A DNA stretch of 40,949 nucleotides from Paenibacillus sp. 1_12 (GCF_900114475.1 NZ_FOTE01000034.1:1-40949); one strand, 5' to 3'; numbered from the stretch's first letter, positions 26,665 to 35,351 are shown. Numbers and translations: made by a program. The notes: generated by a model from the sequence alone, not told the origin.

Positions 26665-28242
26665 ATGAGTCTGGACACATTCCTGCGTAGTCTCCATGAG
26701 GATACAAATGAGTCCGGACCGCAGGACTGGCTAGTCGACTGGGATGACGCGCCACTTCCATATAAGCTATATCGCAGATTGCCAGTCTTTCCTTTATCCC
26801 TGGAAATCCCGTTGTCATTGAATAGAAATCGACCACCCGCCAATCCCGATCTGACAACAATCGGTCATTTTCTATGGCATGTATATGGCCTTACCCGATT
26901 GAGCCAATACCCTGCGGCCCATTCCATGAACCAAAAGTTAGGCCCGTTGCAGATGTTCCGACGTTTTGTCCCTTCAGGTGGCGGGTTGTATCCAAACGAG
27001 CTATATGTATATCTGAAGATAGTCGATGCTCCTGTTGGTGTCTATCATTACGATGCGGCGCACCATCGGCTAGTATTGCTTCGTGAGGGGAACTTTGATT
27101 CCTACCTAAATCAGGCACTCGGAAGTAGATCTGAGATATCGGGTTGTTTTGCAACGGTTTTGGTTTCCGTCATGTTTTGGAAAAATTTTTATAAATACAA
27201 TAACTTTGCTTATCGATTGCAAGGATTGGATACGGGTGTAATGATTGGTCAATTACTTGAAGTGACCCGACAGTATGGTTACGAATCCGGGGTGTATCTT
27301 CAATTTCTGGATCGGGCGGTTAATCATCTGCTTGGGATATCCGATAAGGATGAGAGTGTGTATGCGGTGATCCCACTTTCGTCGAAGCCCATGACGTCTT
27401 GGTTGCTCAACGGGAGTGATGAAGTGGGGGAGAGTTCTGCGGTTCAATTGTGCAAGGAATTACCAGTAGTTCGACATGAACATTACGTGCGGTCCCTTAA
27501 AGTCAAAGCGTACCCGATGCTGACCCAGATGAACGAAGCGTCCATGTTGGACTCAATAGGATCGTTTCGACACGTTGTGGAGACGAAGCATGTTGAAAGC
27601 AGACTACAGTCGGTATATATGCCCAACGTGAAGCGGTTATCGTATGATCTGACCTCTATTTGCCAAAATCGGTATTCACCAGAATCGGATTTCGTATTGA
27701 GAAAGGTGACGCATTCGGAAGTGGCGGCTTTATTACAACAAGCGACGTCGTCGTTATTTTATTATAATGACCTAAATGCTCCTAATAAAAATTCCGAATC
27801 TCGTATGTCATTGTACTGTTGCTTGTATAACGTTGAAGGTATTCCTGATGGTGCCTATCGCTATGACAGTAATGCCCATTTGTTGTGCCGGGTACGTCCA
27901 GGAGATCATCGGATAAGATTGCAGCAGGGAATGTCCATGAATAACGTCAACTTGTTTCAAGTACCTCTCTGCCTGCATGTGGTAAGCGCACAGGACTACA
28001 ACAAATCGGTACTAGGGTATCGGGGATATCGTATTCAGCAGATGGAGGCGGGGATGCTTGTGCAAAGCTTACTGTTAGCGGCGACCGCCATGGGTATGGG
28101 AGGGCGACCATTGCTCGGATTTAATACTGCTATTTGTGATGAGCTGTACAAATTGAATGAGAGCGGAAAAACCAGTCTGATTCAGATCCCGATCGGTCAC
28201 CACCGTCAGCGTCCTCGGTTGGAAGGAAGTTTGCATAGCTAG
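26665..28242 (+). CDS. SagB-type FMN-dependent azoline dehydrogenase, two-lobed
   Basis: A 525-residue protein from ATG 26665, with GAGGAGG ahead and 21 bases after the cyclodehydratase. It contains two nitroreductase-like modules. The first, about 60-265, has RRFVPSGGGLYPNELYVYL, the RxxPSgGGlyP FMN-binding signature of SagB. The second, about 330-510, has GYRIQQMEAGMLVQSLLLAATAMGMGG. SagB-type enzymes oxidise thiazolines to aromatic thiazoles. The duplicated form is normal in heterocycloanthracin-type clusters. It is the last gene of the operon; a terminator lies about 350 bases downstream. Confidence 0.92.
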   Translation: MSLDTFLRSLHEDTNESGPQDWLVDWDDAPLPYKLYRRLPVFPLSLEIPLSLNRNRPPANPDLTTIGHFLWHVYGLTRLSQYPAAHSMNQKLGPLQMFRRFVPSGGGLYPNELYVYLKIVDAPVGVYHYDAAHHRLVLLREGNFDSYLNQALGSRSEISGCFATVLVSVMFWKNFYKYNNFAYRLQGLDTGVMIGQLLEVTRQYGYESGVYLQFLDRAVNHLLGISDKDESVYAVIPLSSKPMTSWLLNGSDEVGESSAVQLCKELPVVRHEHYVRSLKVKAYPMLTQMNEASMLDSIGSFRHVVETKHVESRLQSVYMPNVKRLSYDLTSICQNRYSPESDFVLRKVTHSEVAALLQQATSSLFYYNDLNAPNKNSESRMSLYCCLYNVEGIPDGAYRYDSNAHLLCRVRPGDHRIRLQQGMSMNNVNLFQVPLCLHVVSAQDYNKSVLGYRGYRIQQMEAGMLVQSLLLAATAMGMGGRPLLGFNTAICDELYKLNESGKTSLIQIPIGHHRQRPRLEGSLHS

Positions 28243-28944
28243 CTATATCATCACGATGTCAGTTCAGAGCAATCGTTGGAGAAAGCTAAATTGTCTGAAC
28301 TCAAAATTATGATTACATTAAAGGTCACCTAAATTGAATGGCGGCTTCTTCCGTATGGACAACTGTAAGCATATCCCATTTTAACCTTTGTATTTACACT
28401 TGGTGACAGCGACGCTGATCTGAACCCATCATAAATAGTAACAGGATTTAGTTCAGATTTAAGGAATGAGGTTGATATTATGTATCGATTGCTATTACCA
28501 GCTTTTGAAAACAAGTAAATGAGACGTAAAACAGGTTTGTCTCAAAGTGAGTAAATATGCAATGGCCACTTGGAAAGCAAAATTAATAAATGAAAACCGT
28601 TAAATCCTTTGTTGGATTAACGGTTTTTTTAGCTGGATTGTAGCAACAATACAATCTATCTTTGTAGCCAAAGCTTAATGTAGTCCGCTTAAACCTCATT
28701 TTTTATGATATATGTGACTAAAGTATGAACGAGTAATAGAATGTATATTTTTGAATTTAATCCTATTTTAAGATAATATGGAATATTGAGTTATGTTAAT
28801 GCTGTTAGTATATTTCAAAGATTAATTATATCTCTGTCGAGATTAAGTTTCTTAGGAAGTGTTCTGAATGGAAGACCAGGTTGAAGTAGTTGCCTTATCT
28901 ATTAAAGTAAACAATAATAATATTCGAAATTAGGGGTGGGAAAA
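28243..28944. other. Intergenic region after the TOMM operon
   Basis: About 700 AT-rich bases with no recognisable gene. A 61-codon minus-strand frame (28329-28514) has no family signature or ribosome-binding site. It contains a terminator at 28594-28630. No immunity, protease or ABC exporter gene is present here. Confidence 0.5.
28594..28630 (+). terminator. Rho-independent terminator
   Basis: AAACCGTTAAATCC pairs with GGATTAACGGTTT and is followed by seven T. Probably the end of the TOMM operon transcript. Confidence 0.8.
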
Positions 28945-29751
28945 TTGAAAAAAATAGTACTAGGCATAATCATCGGGATTTTACTGACGATCTCAACATC
29001 CGTCATGGCTGAGGATGGGTTGGAGAAAGTGGAAGCTTATTTAAGAAAAGGGCTTCCCATATTCTTAGACGGTAAGGTGTTGCAATTTAAAGATTCAGCT
29101 TTAGTTCTTAATGGAACAACATATCTACCATTTAGGGAAATGGCAAACCAACTGGGTAAAGGAGTTGTGTGGAATGAAAAATTACAACAAATTGAATTAT
29201 ATACCGATTTAAGTATGGATGATGGAAACCAGTCTAGTAATTTGATTCAGAATGGTGAAAGTAGATCGCAAGTAAATGAATTTAATGTACAGGCAGGGTT
29301 CACACCTGCAATAAAAATTAATGGGTCAGTATATATGTTTGAAAGAGGATACGACTTATTTAAAGATAGGAAAAATGAATACTATTCAGATTGGAGCAAT
29401 AGCCCAGTATATACCATCGTAAATGTTGCTTATAATAATTACAAAATTAATGCAACGAATAATCCTTATGCTTCCGGGATCATAACGATTAAGGATGACG
29501 GAATAAAGTTTGCAGAATCCCAGGTAAAATATATTTCGGCTGGTCAATCCTATATCGATTTTAAATTTCACAATAAAGAAATAAACAGGTTTTATGAGGT
29601 ATCCACCAAGCCCGATGAAGAAATTGGATTATTCAAAAGTTCTAATTCAAAGTTTTTATTGCCTGTAAATGGTGTTTTGACAAAACTAAATATTAAATAT
29701 AAAGTCGAAGTGAATGAATCGAGCAAAATGATAATATTTGATTTGGATTAG
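28945..29751 (+). CDS. Secreted protein with copper-amine-oxidase stalk domain
   Basis: A 268-residue protein. TTG 28945 is preferred because AGGGGTGGG is just upstream; GTG 28936 falls in that site. The signal peptide (KKIVLGIIIGILLTISTSVMA) predicts export. The following domain contains LDGKVLQF and LNGTTYLPFREMANQLGKGV, then VVWNEKLQQIEL. This is the stalk domain (copper amine oxidase N-terminal) common in surface proteins of Paenibacillus. The C-terminal 170 residues are Asn/Tyr/Lys-rich and unrecognised. It is followed by its own terminator and is AT-rich, like the next three genes. Confidence 0.8.
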   Translation: MKKIVLGIIIGILLTISTSVMAEDGLEKVEAYLRKGLPIFLDGKVLQFKDSALVLNGTTYLPFREMANQLGKGVVWNEKLQQIELYTDLSMDDGNQSSNLIQNGESRSQVNEFNVQAGFTPAIKINGSVYMFERGYDLFKDRKNEYYSDWSNSPVYTIVNVAYNNYKINATNNPYASGIITIKDDGIKFAESQVKYISAGQSYIDFKFHNKEINRFYEVSTKPDEEIGLFKSSNSKFLLPVNGVLTKLNIKYKVEVNESSKMIIFDLD

Positions 29752-29767
29752 ATCCATTGATTTGGTA

Positions 29768-29799
29768 AAAGAAGCGAAACTTCATATCGCTTCTTTTTT
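29768..29799 (+). terminator. Terminator of the stalk-domain gene
   Basis: AAGAAGCGA pairs with TCGCTTCTT across a nine-base loop and runs into six T. It starts 16 bases after the stop. Confidence 0.85.
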
Positions 29800-29854
29800 C
29801 ATTCAAGGAAAAAAGGGATAATGGCTACCCTAAAAGTCACATAACCGAAAAAAA

Positions 29855-30130
29855 GGAGTAAGACTAGTTGGTAGGGCATTTGAAAAAGAAATAGGATGGC
29901 TAATTAGAGATCAAGCGGAAAGTGATACTGGAATCGATTCAATTGTTGAAATTTTAGATTTCAGTTCGAAAAGGAAGCTTCTTAAAATCGCTGAGAATAT
30001 TTCAGATTATGATCGTGGATTCCAGGCATTAGTTGCTGCGAAGCCATTTATGGACGAATTACATGATAGAAATCAATTTATCCTAGAAGCAGAAGAATGG
30101 GTCAACATACTTAGAGGTCTTGGTCAATAA
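29855..30130 (+). pseudogene. Small coding-like frame without a standard start
   Basis: From about 29855 to TAA 30130 an open frame of about 90 codons encodes AFEKEIGWLIRDQAESDTGI, FSSKRKLLKIAENISDYDRG, then FMDELHDRNQFILEAEEWVN and ILRGLGQ. Composition is that of a real small helical, acidic protein. A good ribosome-binding site (AAAGGAG, 29851-29857) and TTG 29868 lie at its head, but that TTG is out of frame and reaches a stop after eight codons. A one- or two-base indel near 29874 would explain this. I do not recognise the family. Confidence 0.45.
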
Positions 30131-30305
30131 TCGTGACTGCAGTATAGACCATCAGAATGAATCTGTTTTTGTGTGTTGGTTGCGCTAACGGATGTTAACG
30201 GATAACGTTAGTTTAAAAACACCGGCAGTCTGGACATTAATTTTCAGTCCACACGGCTGCGGTTGTCCGGAATGCAACTGGTTTGGATTCAACGTACATG
30301 TCGGG

Positions 30306-30378
30306 TGACAAGAACATATAAACTTAAGAGGCCGCATATCTGCGGCTTTTTTCATTTTAACGATATATGTTCTTATCA
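30306..30378. repeat. Small dispersed hairpin repeat (TGACAAGAA family)
   Basis: TGACAAGAACATATA (30306-30320) is inverted at 30364-30378 (14 of 15 pairs). Between them sits a second stem-loop, GCCGCA-TATC-TGCGGC, followed by six T. A further direct copy of the box begins at 30387. The layout is that of a miniature mobile element or a structured RNA end. Confidence 0.6.
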
Positions 30379-30586
30379 AAAGTCAGTGACAAGAACATGT
30401 ATCGTTTCCCTCTGTGGAGGATTATTCTCAATTTCTAAATGTTTGAAAGTCGGGGTAGAGGAGCGGCAGCGTTTTAATTTAAACTAAATGACAGTTTTGC
30501 TTAGTGACTATTTGTATAAAAAGGAATTTATTCTACCCTCACGAATAATTAATTCATTACCCTAATTAAGGAGACTACATATACTC

Positions 30587-31482
30587 ATGAAATTATCAAT
30601 AAAATTTTAGCTGTATTTTTCCTGTTTTCTGCATTGTTCGGAAATTTGAACCGAGCTTATGCTGGGGTTGGCTCTAGTAGTTGGAAGGATATCGCTGTCG
30701 GTGGAGGTTTTAGTCTTGCAATAAAAATGGATGATACCCTCTGGGCATGGGGCAAATCTCCTTCAAAACTCAATGATTTTTCTGACATCATATCTATTTC
30801 AAGCGGTTACGGAAATAACTTAATTTCAGCAAAGAAAGACGGCACCGTTTGGACGCTTGATCGCGGAAAAGCAATTCAAATTCAGAATTTAAATGATGTC
30901 GTAGCTGTTGCGGCAGCCTCATACGATTTCTACGCTTTGAAAAAAGATGGCACTGTGTGGATTTTTGGTTCTAACGGAGTAGGAAAGGTTGCCGGTGAAT
31001 CAGTGCATAAGCAATACAGTCCAAAAATAGTTGAAGGTATTGCGGATGTCGTTACCATACAAGCTACGGCAGGTGGACCCCTCTATTTGAAAAAAGACGG
31101 AACCGTATGGGCGAGTGGCCGCAACTCCGGCGGGCAATTAGGAATAGGTTCATATGAAGATAGCAACGTACCCGTTCAAGTTAAAGGTTTACATAAAATA
31201 ATAAAGATTGCGGCACACGGTACAGGTTTTCGTTCCAGGGCTATTCGAGAAGATGAAACCTTATTTTCTTGGGGTGGGGGCTTTACGGGAGATGGAACCA
31301 AATGGTATAGGACTGAATCTGTTTGGATTAAAAGCAGTGAGAGTGACGATTTTGTAGAAAACTTAATTAACGTTACAGTTAATGGAAAGCTCCTCGAATT
31401 TGAACAACTACCTGTTCTGGTTGATGGAACAACCATGGTTTCCCTACGTAAAATTTTTAAATTGCGTGGTAAAATGCGGTAG
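30587..31482 (+). pseudogene. RCC1-repeat secreted protein with truncated stalk domain, 5' frameshift
   Basis: The ribosome-binding site AAGGAG and ATG 30587 open a frame that stops after seven codons. The adjacent frame carries NKILAVFFLFSALFGNLNRAYA, a clean signal peptide, followed by three to four RCC1-like blade units marked by 'KKDGTVW' (three copies) and WASGRNSGGQLGIGSYED. The last 35 residues, INVTVNGKLLEFEQLPVLVD then GTTMVSLRKIF, are the first half of a copper-amine-oxidase stalk domain that stops early at 31482. One base at the start would restore secretion. TTG 30634 would start the protein inside the signal peptide. The pairing of RCC1 and stalk domains is typical of Paenibacillus surface proteins. 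Confidence 0.7.
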
Positions 31483-31495
31483 AAGGAGGGATTTT

Positions 31496-32060
31496 ATGGG
31501 TTCTCGGGTAATGCATTTAATAATTGGTGAGATGGTCGCTTCTAGCCTTGATGTAAAAAACAAGAGAGATTTTTTAATTGGTTCAATTGCTCCTGACGCT
31601 GCTTTCTCGTTTGAAAGGAAAGCTATTACTCATTATTTCGAAGGAGATGTTGACAAGAGAACTAGGCAGGTAAACTATCAAAGATACATTGATACATATT
31701 TATCAGATGTAAAGGATGATTACTCATTAGGATATTTGATACATTTAATTTCCGATAACGTGTGGATGGAGTATATCTATTACCCATATGAATTGAAGCA
31801 GAAGCAAGACTTAGACCCGACTTTTTTATCAAGATGGTATTCAGATTTTAGAAAAAAGAATACAAAATTACTTTGCCATTATGATATGGGATACCTAAAA
31901 GATTGGTTGGCGATTGATGCTCTCCCGAGATATAGAAAAAAATAAGGATTGCAAACTTGAAGTATATAATTTTGATGACATTATCGAGTACATAAACTTA
32001 TCGAAATCTAAGGCTATTGCTGTCATTGAAGAAATTACTTCTGATACCACACACAATTAA
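31496..32060 (+). CDS. Zinc-dependent phospholipase C-like hydrolase, cut short at an A7 tract
   Basis: ATG 31496 follows AGAAGGAGGG. The first 149 codons (to 31945) give MGSRVMHLIIGEMVASSLD, FLIGSIAPDAAF, KAITHYFEG, and SLGYLIHLISDNVWMEYIYY. The spaced H/D residues (H at MHL, PDA, THYF, HLISDNVW) match the metal-binding pattern of the zinc-dependent phospholipase C / S1-P1-like hydrolase family. The frame then meets an A7 run (31936-31942) and stops at once. With six A the reading continues as RKNKDCKLEVYNFDDIIEYI and on to TAA 32060, a more natural family length. No signal peptide is seen. The lipid substrate is unknown. Confidence 0.65.
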
Positions 32061-32076
32061 GCTAGCGGATACTAGA

Positions 32077-32130
32077 TGACAAGAACATTATCTCATTAAA
32101 TGCCGCATAAATAGCGGCTTTTCTGTTTTA
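32077..32130. repeat. Small dispersed hairpin repeat (TGACAAGAA family)
   Basis: TGACAAGAACATTATC, then a GCCGC-ATAAATA-GCGGC stem-loop and CTTTTCTGTTTTA. It matches the 30306 copy in the box, stem and T-rich tail, and the 4788 copy in the AAATAGCG loop. Confidence 0.6.
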
Positions 32131-32316
32131 TCCCACTCCCTATCGATGTCGGTAGGAATCATTGCCATTGTTACTTATGGTAAATACAACCTCCAAGCTA
32201 ATAGAAAGCTCGTCACCACGAACGGAATATTGACGGATGCTAAATACAATACGATTAAATATTCGCAGCCTAAAGAATGTAGAATTAAAGGGCATGTTCG
32301 TTGGATAGAGAATGAG

Positions 32317-32337
32317 GCTGCAGCGGTCAACTGCAGC
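32317..32337. terminator. Stem-loop at the end of the DeoR gene
   Basis: GCTGCAG pairs with CTGCAGC around a seven-base loop, directly beyond the DeoR stop codon on the minus strand. It lacks a T-run in that direction, so termination is uncertain. Confidence 0.35.
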
Positions 32338-32342
32338 GGCCT

Positions 32343-33104
32343 TTATAACTTTTGAATTATTTGAATGCCCATTTCTTGAATTTTTTGCAGAAGTGTCTTT
32401 GGTGTTTTATTATCAGTTATTAATACATTTACATCTTCAACTCGGGCAAAGGATATTAAAGCTGTGCGTTCGAATTTTGTATGGTCGGCCAAAAGGACCG
32501 TTTTCTTGGAAGACAGAATCATTTGTTTTTTTAATTCAGTTTCTTCGCGATTAAGTATGGACAGACCTCTTTGAAGATCTATCCCCGTACAACCGATAAA
32601 TGCGATATCCACATTGTAATCCTTCATCATGTTAACCGTATTTTGGTCGGCAATAGTAAAGGTGCCTTTTCTCCGGAAGCCTCCAAGAATGCACAAATCA
32701 ATCGTATTGCTTTCAATGAGCTCCGCAGCGATCTCGGTATCGTTAGTAATAACCGTTAGTGTACGATGCTTCAGTAATTTAGCCAGCTCGAAGGTAGTCG
32801 ATCCTGCGTCTAACAGAACTATCTGGCCATCCTCAATAAGCTGATATGCACTCAAAGCGATGTGTTCTTTTTCCGAATGCTCTCTATCGCGCCTTTTGAA
32901 AATAGGAAGCATGGAATGAGTGTCTTCAGGTAATATGGCTCCGCCATGGACTTTTTTCAAAATCCCTTTTTTCTCCAATTTTTCTAAGTCCTCACGTATC
33001 GTTTTTTCCGTTACTTGCAAGGTTTTGCTCAATTGGGTCACCTTCACGGAACCGTCGGAATTGAGGAAATCGACAATTTTGGAATGTCTTACATCGGATA
33101 ACAT
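32343..33104 (-). CDS. DeoR/GlpR-family transcriptional regulator
   Basis: A 253-residue repressor. ATG 33104 is chosen because CAGGTGG lies eight bases upstream; GTG 33116 overlaps that site. The N-terminal winged helix (RHSKIVDFLNSDGSVKVTQL to TIREDLEKLEKKGILKKVHGG, residues 6-54) has the DeoR signature. The C-terminal sugar-phosphate sensor domain shows VLLDAGSTTFELAKLL, LCILGG, FIGCTGID and VLLADHTKF. Such proteins release DNA on binding a phosphorylated sugar intermediate. It is divergent from the alginate-lyase-family gene, so it probably represses that operon and itself, with a product of uronate breakdown (for example KDG-phosphate) as a candidate inducer. Confidence 0.93.
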   Translation of the reverse strand: MLSDVRHSKIVDFLNSDGSVKVTQLSKTLQVTEKTIREDLEKLEKKGILKKVHGGAILPEDTHSMLPIFKRRDREHSEKEHIALSAYQLIEDGQIVLLDAGSTTFELAKLLKHRTLTVITNDTEIAAELIESNTIDLCILGGFRRKGTFTIADQNTVNMMKDYNVDIAFIGCTGIDLQRGLSILNREETELKKQMILSSKKTVLLADHTKFERTALISFARVEDVNVLITDNKTPKTLLQKIQEMGIQIIQKL

Positions 33105-33183
33105 AGTTTCAACCACCTGGCCTTTACATGAGCATACCGCATTAGTTTAACAATTTTTGAATTAAAAATCGAGAAAAACCCTT

Positions 33184-33232
33184 CTTACGTTCGTTTAGGT
33201 ATTATTATTACCGAAAATGTTTGATTATGCAA
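33184..33232 (-). promoter_or_regulatory. Promoter of the DeoR gene with candidate operator
   Basis: On the minus strand TTGCAT (33227-33232) and AATAAT (33204-33209) are 17 bases apart. The sequence just downstream (AAACGAACGT on that strand; ACGTTCGTTT on the plus strand) resembles DeoR-family half-sites, so autorepression is plausible. The GGTATTATTATTACC near-palindrome spans the -10 box. Confidence 0.45.
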
Positions 33233-33311
33233 CTGTCTTGTGTTAAGTTGGGGATAGACCATCATGCTCAACAAGTATTTAAACTATAGAATTGGCAGGT
33301 GATGAAAAAAG

Positions 33312-34484
33312 ATGAGCTTTATTTTTGTGGATCGTGATTTTCCTATAACCATCAAACGAAATATGACGAAAGGTGAAGGCGTTTGGTATACTATTCGTCG
33401 TGATTTCAAGGAAAAAGCGGATCAGGCGATGCGTAGGGGACCTTGGAGTGTCACCTATTTTGGGGTCGTTGCACCGAGTGGAGATATTCATGATTACATC
33501 AGCGAAGCCCCCTACTGGTGGCCAAACCCTAACGATCCAGATGGTCCCTACATAAGAAAAGACGGCGTTACCCGGCATGACAGATTTATGGGTCATAGGC
33601 AATCCATCGATGAATTATCCGAAGCTTTGCTGATCCTTTGCAGTGCGGGTTATTATTTGGACGAAAAGCAATATCTGAGTCGTGCTGCGGAGCTGCTAAA
33701 CATTTTCTTTTTAGATCCCGTAACCCGGATGAACCCTCACATCGAGTACGGTGAAGCCATAAAAGGAATTTGTTCGGGGCGGGCAGCCGGAATTATCATG
33801 CTTCGGCAAATCGACCGGATTGTTCATGCACTTGGATTTTTGGGTGAATATCCGGAGTGGGGCGACGAGATTGAAGGAATGCGGGAATGGCTGTCGCACC
33901 TGCTGGACTGGCTAACAACCAGCGAAATCGGTAAAGCCGAAAGCAATTCCGGCAACAACCACGCCGTTTGGTGGACTACTCACGTTGCTGCTTATGCGGC
34001 CTTTACCGGCAATAAAGAGAAGCTGCAGCTCGCTATTAACCATTTTAAAAGCGTTATCCTGCCCGAACAGCTTCAGTCGGACGGCAGTCTTCCCAAAGAG
34101 CTTGATAGGACACGTTCCTTTCACTATACTTTATTCAACTTGGATGCCATGGCCCTGCTATGTGAAATTGCTTATCATCGAGGTGAGGATTTGTGGAATT
34201 ACACTACACAGGACGGTCGGGGCATTCGGCTTGCCATCCAATTTGTTCTTCCTCATCTAGATAATCCTTATTTATGGAAATGGCCGCAAATTGACGGTGA
34301 GATTCCTAATGAACACCTTTGCATACAGCTGGCAGCCCTGCGTTTGAACATTCCTGAATGCACAGTGTTGAATATCAAAAGACGGGGAGAAAGCAAGTTA
34401 ATTATGGATTGCGAAGAAAGAATGGGTCCCTTGGTATTTTGGCCGGGCAATCCTTTAGCTGAGGTTTCTGCATTAATAAAATAA
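33312..34484 (+). CDS. Alginate-lyase-family enzyme (PL5-like), cytoplasmic
   Basis: A 390-residue protein from ATG 33312 with AGGTGATG ahead and no signal peptide. Alginate-lyase-family hallmarks are clear: APYWWPNPNDPDGPYIRKDG (about 66-85), SNSGNNHAVWW (211-221, catalytic Asn/His region) and PKELDRTRSFHYTLFNLDAM (261-280, catalytic Arg/His/Tyr region). The fold is an alpha/alpha barrel that cleaves polyuronates by beta-elimination. Being cytoplasmic, it probably acts on imported oligomers. It is the first gene of a run with an SDR and a secreted heparinase II/III-like lyase. Alginate is the simplest substrate guess, but other uronate polymers are possible. Confidence 0.88.
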   Translation: MSFIFVDRDFPITIKRNMTKGEGVWYTIRRDFKEKADQAMRRGPWSVTYFGVVAPSGDIHDYISEAPYWWPNPNDPDGPYIRKDGVTRHDRFMGHRQSIDELSEALLILCSAGYYLDEKQYLSRAAELLNIFFLDPVTRMNPHIEYGEAIKGICSGRAAGIIMLRQIDRIVHALGFLGEYPEWGDEIEGMREWLSHLLDWLTTSEIGKAESNSGNNHAVWWTTHVAAYAAFTGNKEKLQLAINHFKSVILPEQLQSDGSLPKELDRTRSFHYTLFNLDAMALLCEIAYHRGEDLWNYTTQDGRGIRLAIQFVLPHLDNPYLWKWPQIDGEIPNEHLCIQLAALRLNIPECTVLNIKRRGESKLIMDCEERMGPLVFWPGNPLAEVSALIK

Positions 34485-34509
34485 AACTATACGATTGGAG
34501 CACAGGAAC

Positions 34510-35277
34510 ATGAAAATTGATTTAAGCAATCGGGTTGCGTTGGTTACAGGATCCAGCGGAGGTATCGGACGCGCTGTTGCCATCGAATTGGCAGGCTGCG
34601 GTGCGAAGGTGATCGTCCATTACCTCGGAAACAAAGAGGGTGCGGAGGAAACCGTAAATACAATTCACAATTCCGGCGGAGAAGCGGTACTTATTCAAGC
34701 CGATGTGACCGATCTGGAGCAAATCGAGTCGCTGGTCGACCAATCCGAGAAAGCTTTCGGCAGCGGAATTGATATCCTTGTTAATAACGCAGGCAATTTG
34801 GTTGAGCGCCGTCCAATCGCGGACATGGACTATGATCTATATAAATACATTATGGATGTGAATCTGACGTCTACCGTTTTTGTAACTAAGGCTGTGATTC
34901 CGGGGATGAAAGCGAAGGGCGCAGGCTCCATTATCAATATGAGCTCGTTGGCCGCACATAATGGGGGAGGACCGGGTTCCGGTATTTATGCCGCTTCCAA
35001 GGGTGCTGTTTTATCGTTGACCAAGAGTCTTGCCAAAGAATTGGCTCCACATGCGATTCGCGTAAATTGCATCGCTCCAGGCTTTATTGAAGAAACTAAA
35101 TTTCACTCCACCTTTACGTCTGCAGAAGGCAAAAAAGCTTCCATTGCCAGCATACCTCTTGGACGCAGTGGCGTACCTCAAGATATCAGCGGTATCGTAG
35201 CGTTCTATGCATCCTCCTATAGCGCTTTCGTCACAGGCGAAACCATTGAAATCAATGGCGGCAATAACATGCGTTAA
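34510..35277 (+). CDS. SDR-family oxidoreductase, possible unsaturated-uronate (DEH) reductase
   Basis: A 255-residue classical SDR from ATG 34510; GGAG is about ten bases ahead, and the longer frame from 34495 covers that site. Motifs: TGSSGGIG (13-20), a basic-compatible HYLGN after beta-2 (38-42) that suits NADPH, NNAG (92-95), S146, Y160 and K164. It lies 25 bases after the alginate-lyase-family gene. SDRs in such loci reduce 4-deoxy-L-erythro-5-hexoseulose uronate to 2-keto-3-deoxygluconate. That role is inferred from context. FabG-like acyl reduction is the generic alternative. Confidence 0.88.
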   Translation: MKIDLSNRVALVTGSSGGIGRAVAIELAGCGAKVIVHYLGNKEGAEETVNTIHNSGGEAVLIQADVTDLEQIESLVDQSEKAFGSGIDILVNNAGNLVERRPIADMDYDLYKYIMDVNLTSTVFVTKAVIPGMKAKGAGSIINMSSLAAHNGGGPGSGIYAASKGAVLSLTKSLAKELAPHAIRVNCIAPGFIEETKFHSTFTSAEGKKASIASIPLGRSGVPQDISGIVAFYASSYSAFVTGETIEINGGNNMR

Positions 35278-35284
35278 ACATCAT

Positions 35285-35305
35285 ACCGGGGTTTCAGCCC
35301 CGGTC
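35285..35305 (+). terminator. Stem-loop between SDR and heparinase-like gene
   Basis: ACCGGGG and CCCCGGT pair around a five-base loop and are followed by CTCTT. The weak T-tail suggests attenuation rather than a full stop before the next gene. Confidence 0.5.
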
Positions 35306-35351
35306 TCTTAAACAGCCTTATAATTAATCGTAATTCAAGAGGAGGATGGCA

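Noticed and set aside
28329-28514. 61-codon minus-strand ORF after the TOMM operon, considered as an immunity gene
   Set aside because: No membrane segment, no ribosome-binding site and no known family pattern.
32146-32355. 69-codon plus-strand ORF before the DeoR gene
   Set aside because: Its end runs through the stem-loop at 32317 and over the DeoR stop; no ribosome-binding site. Perhaps a remnant, but not supported.
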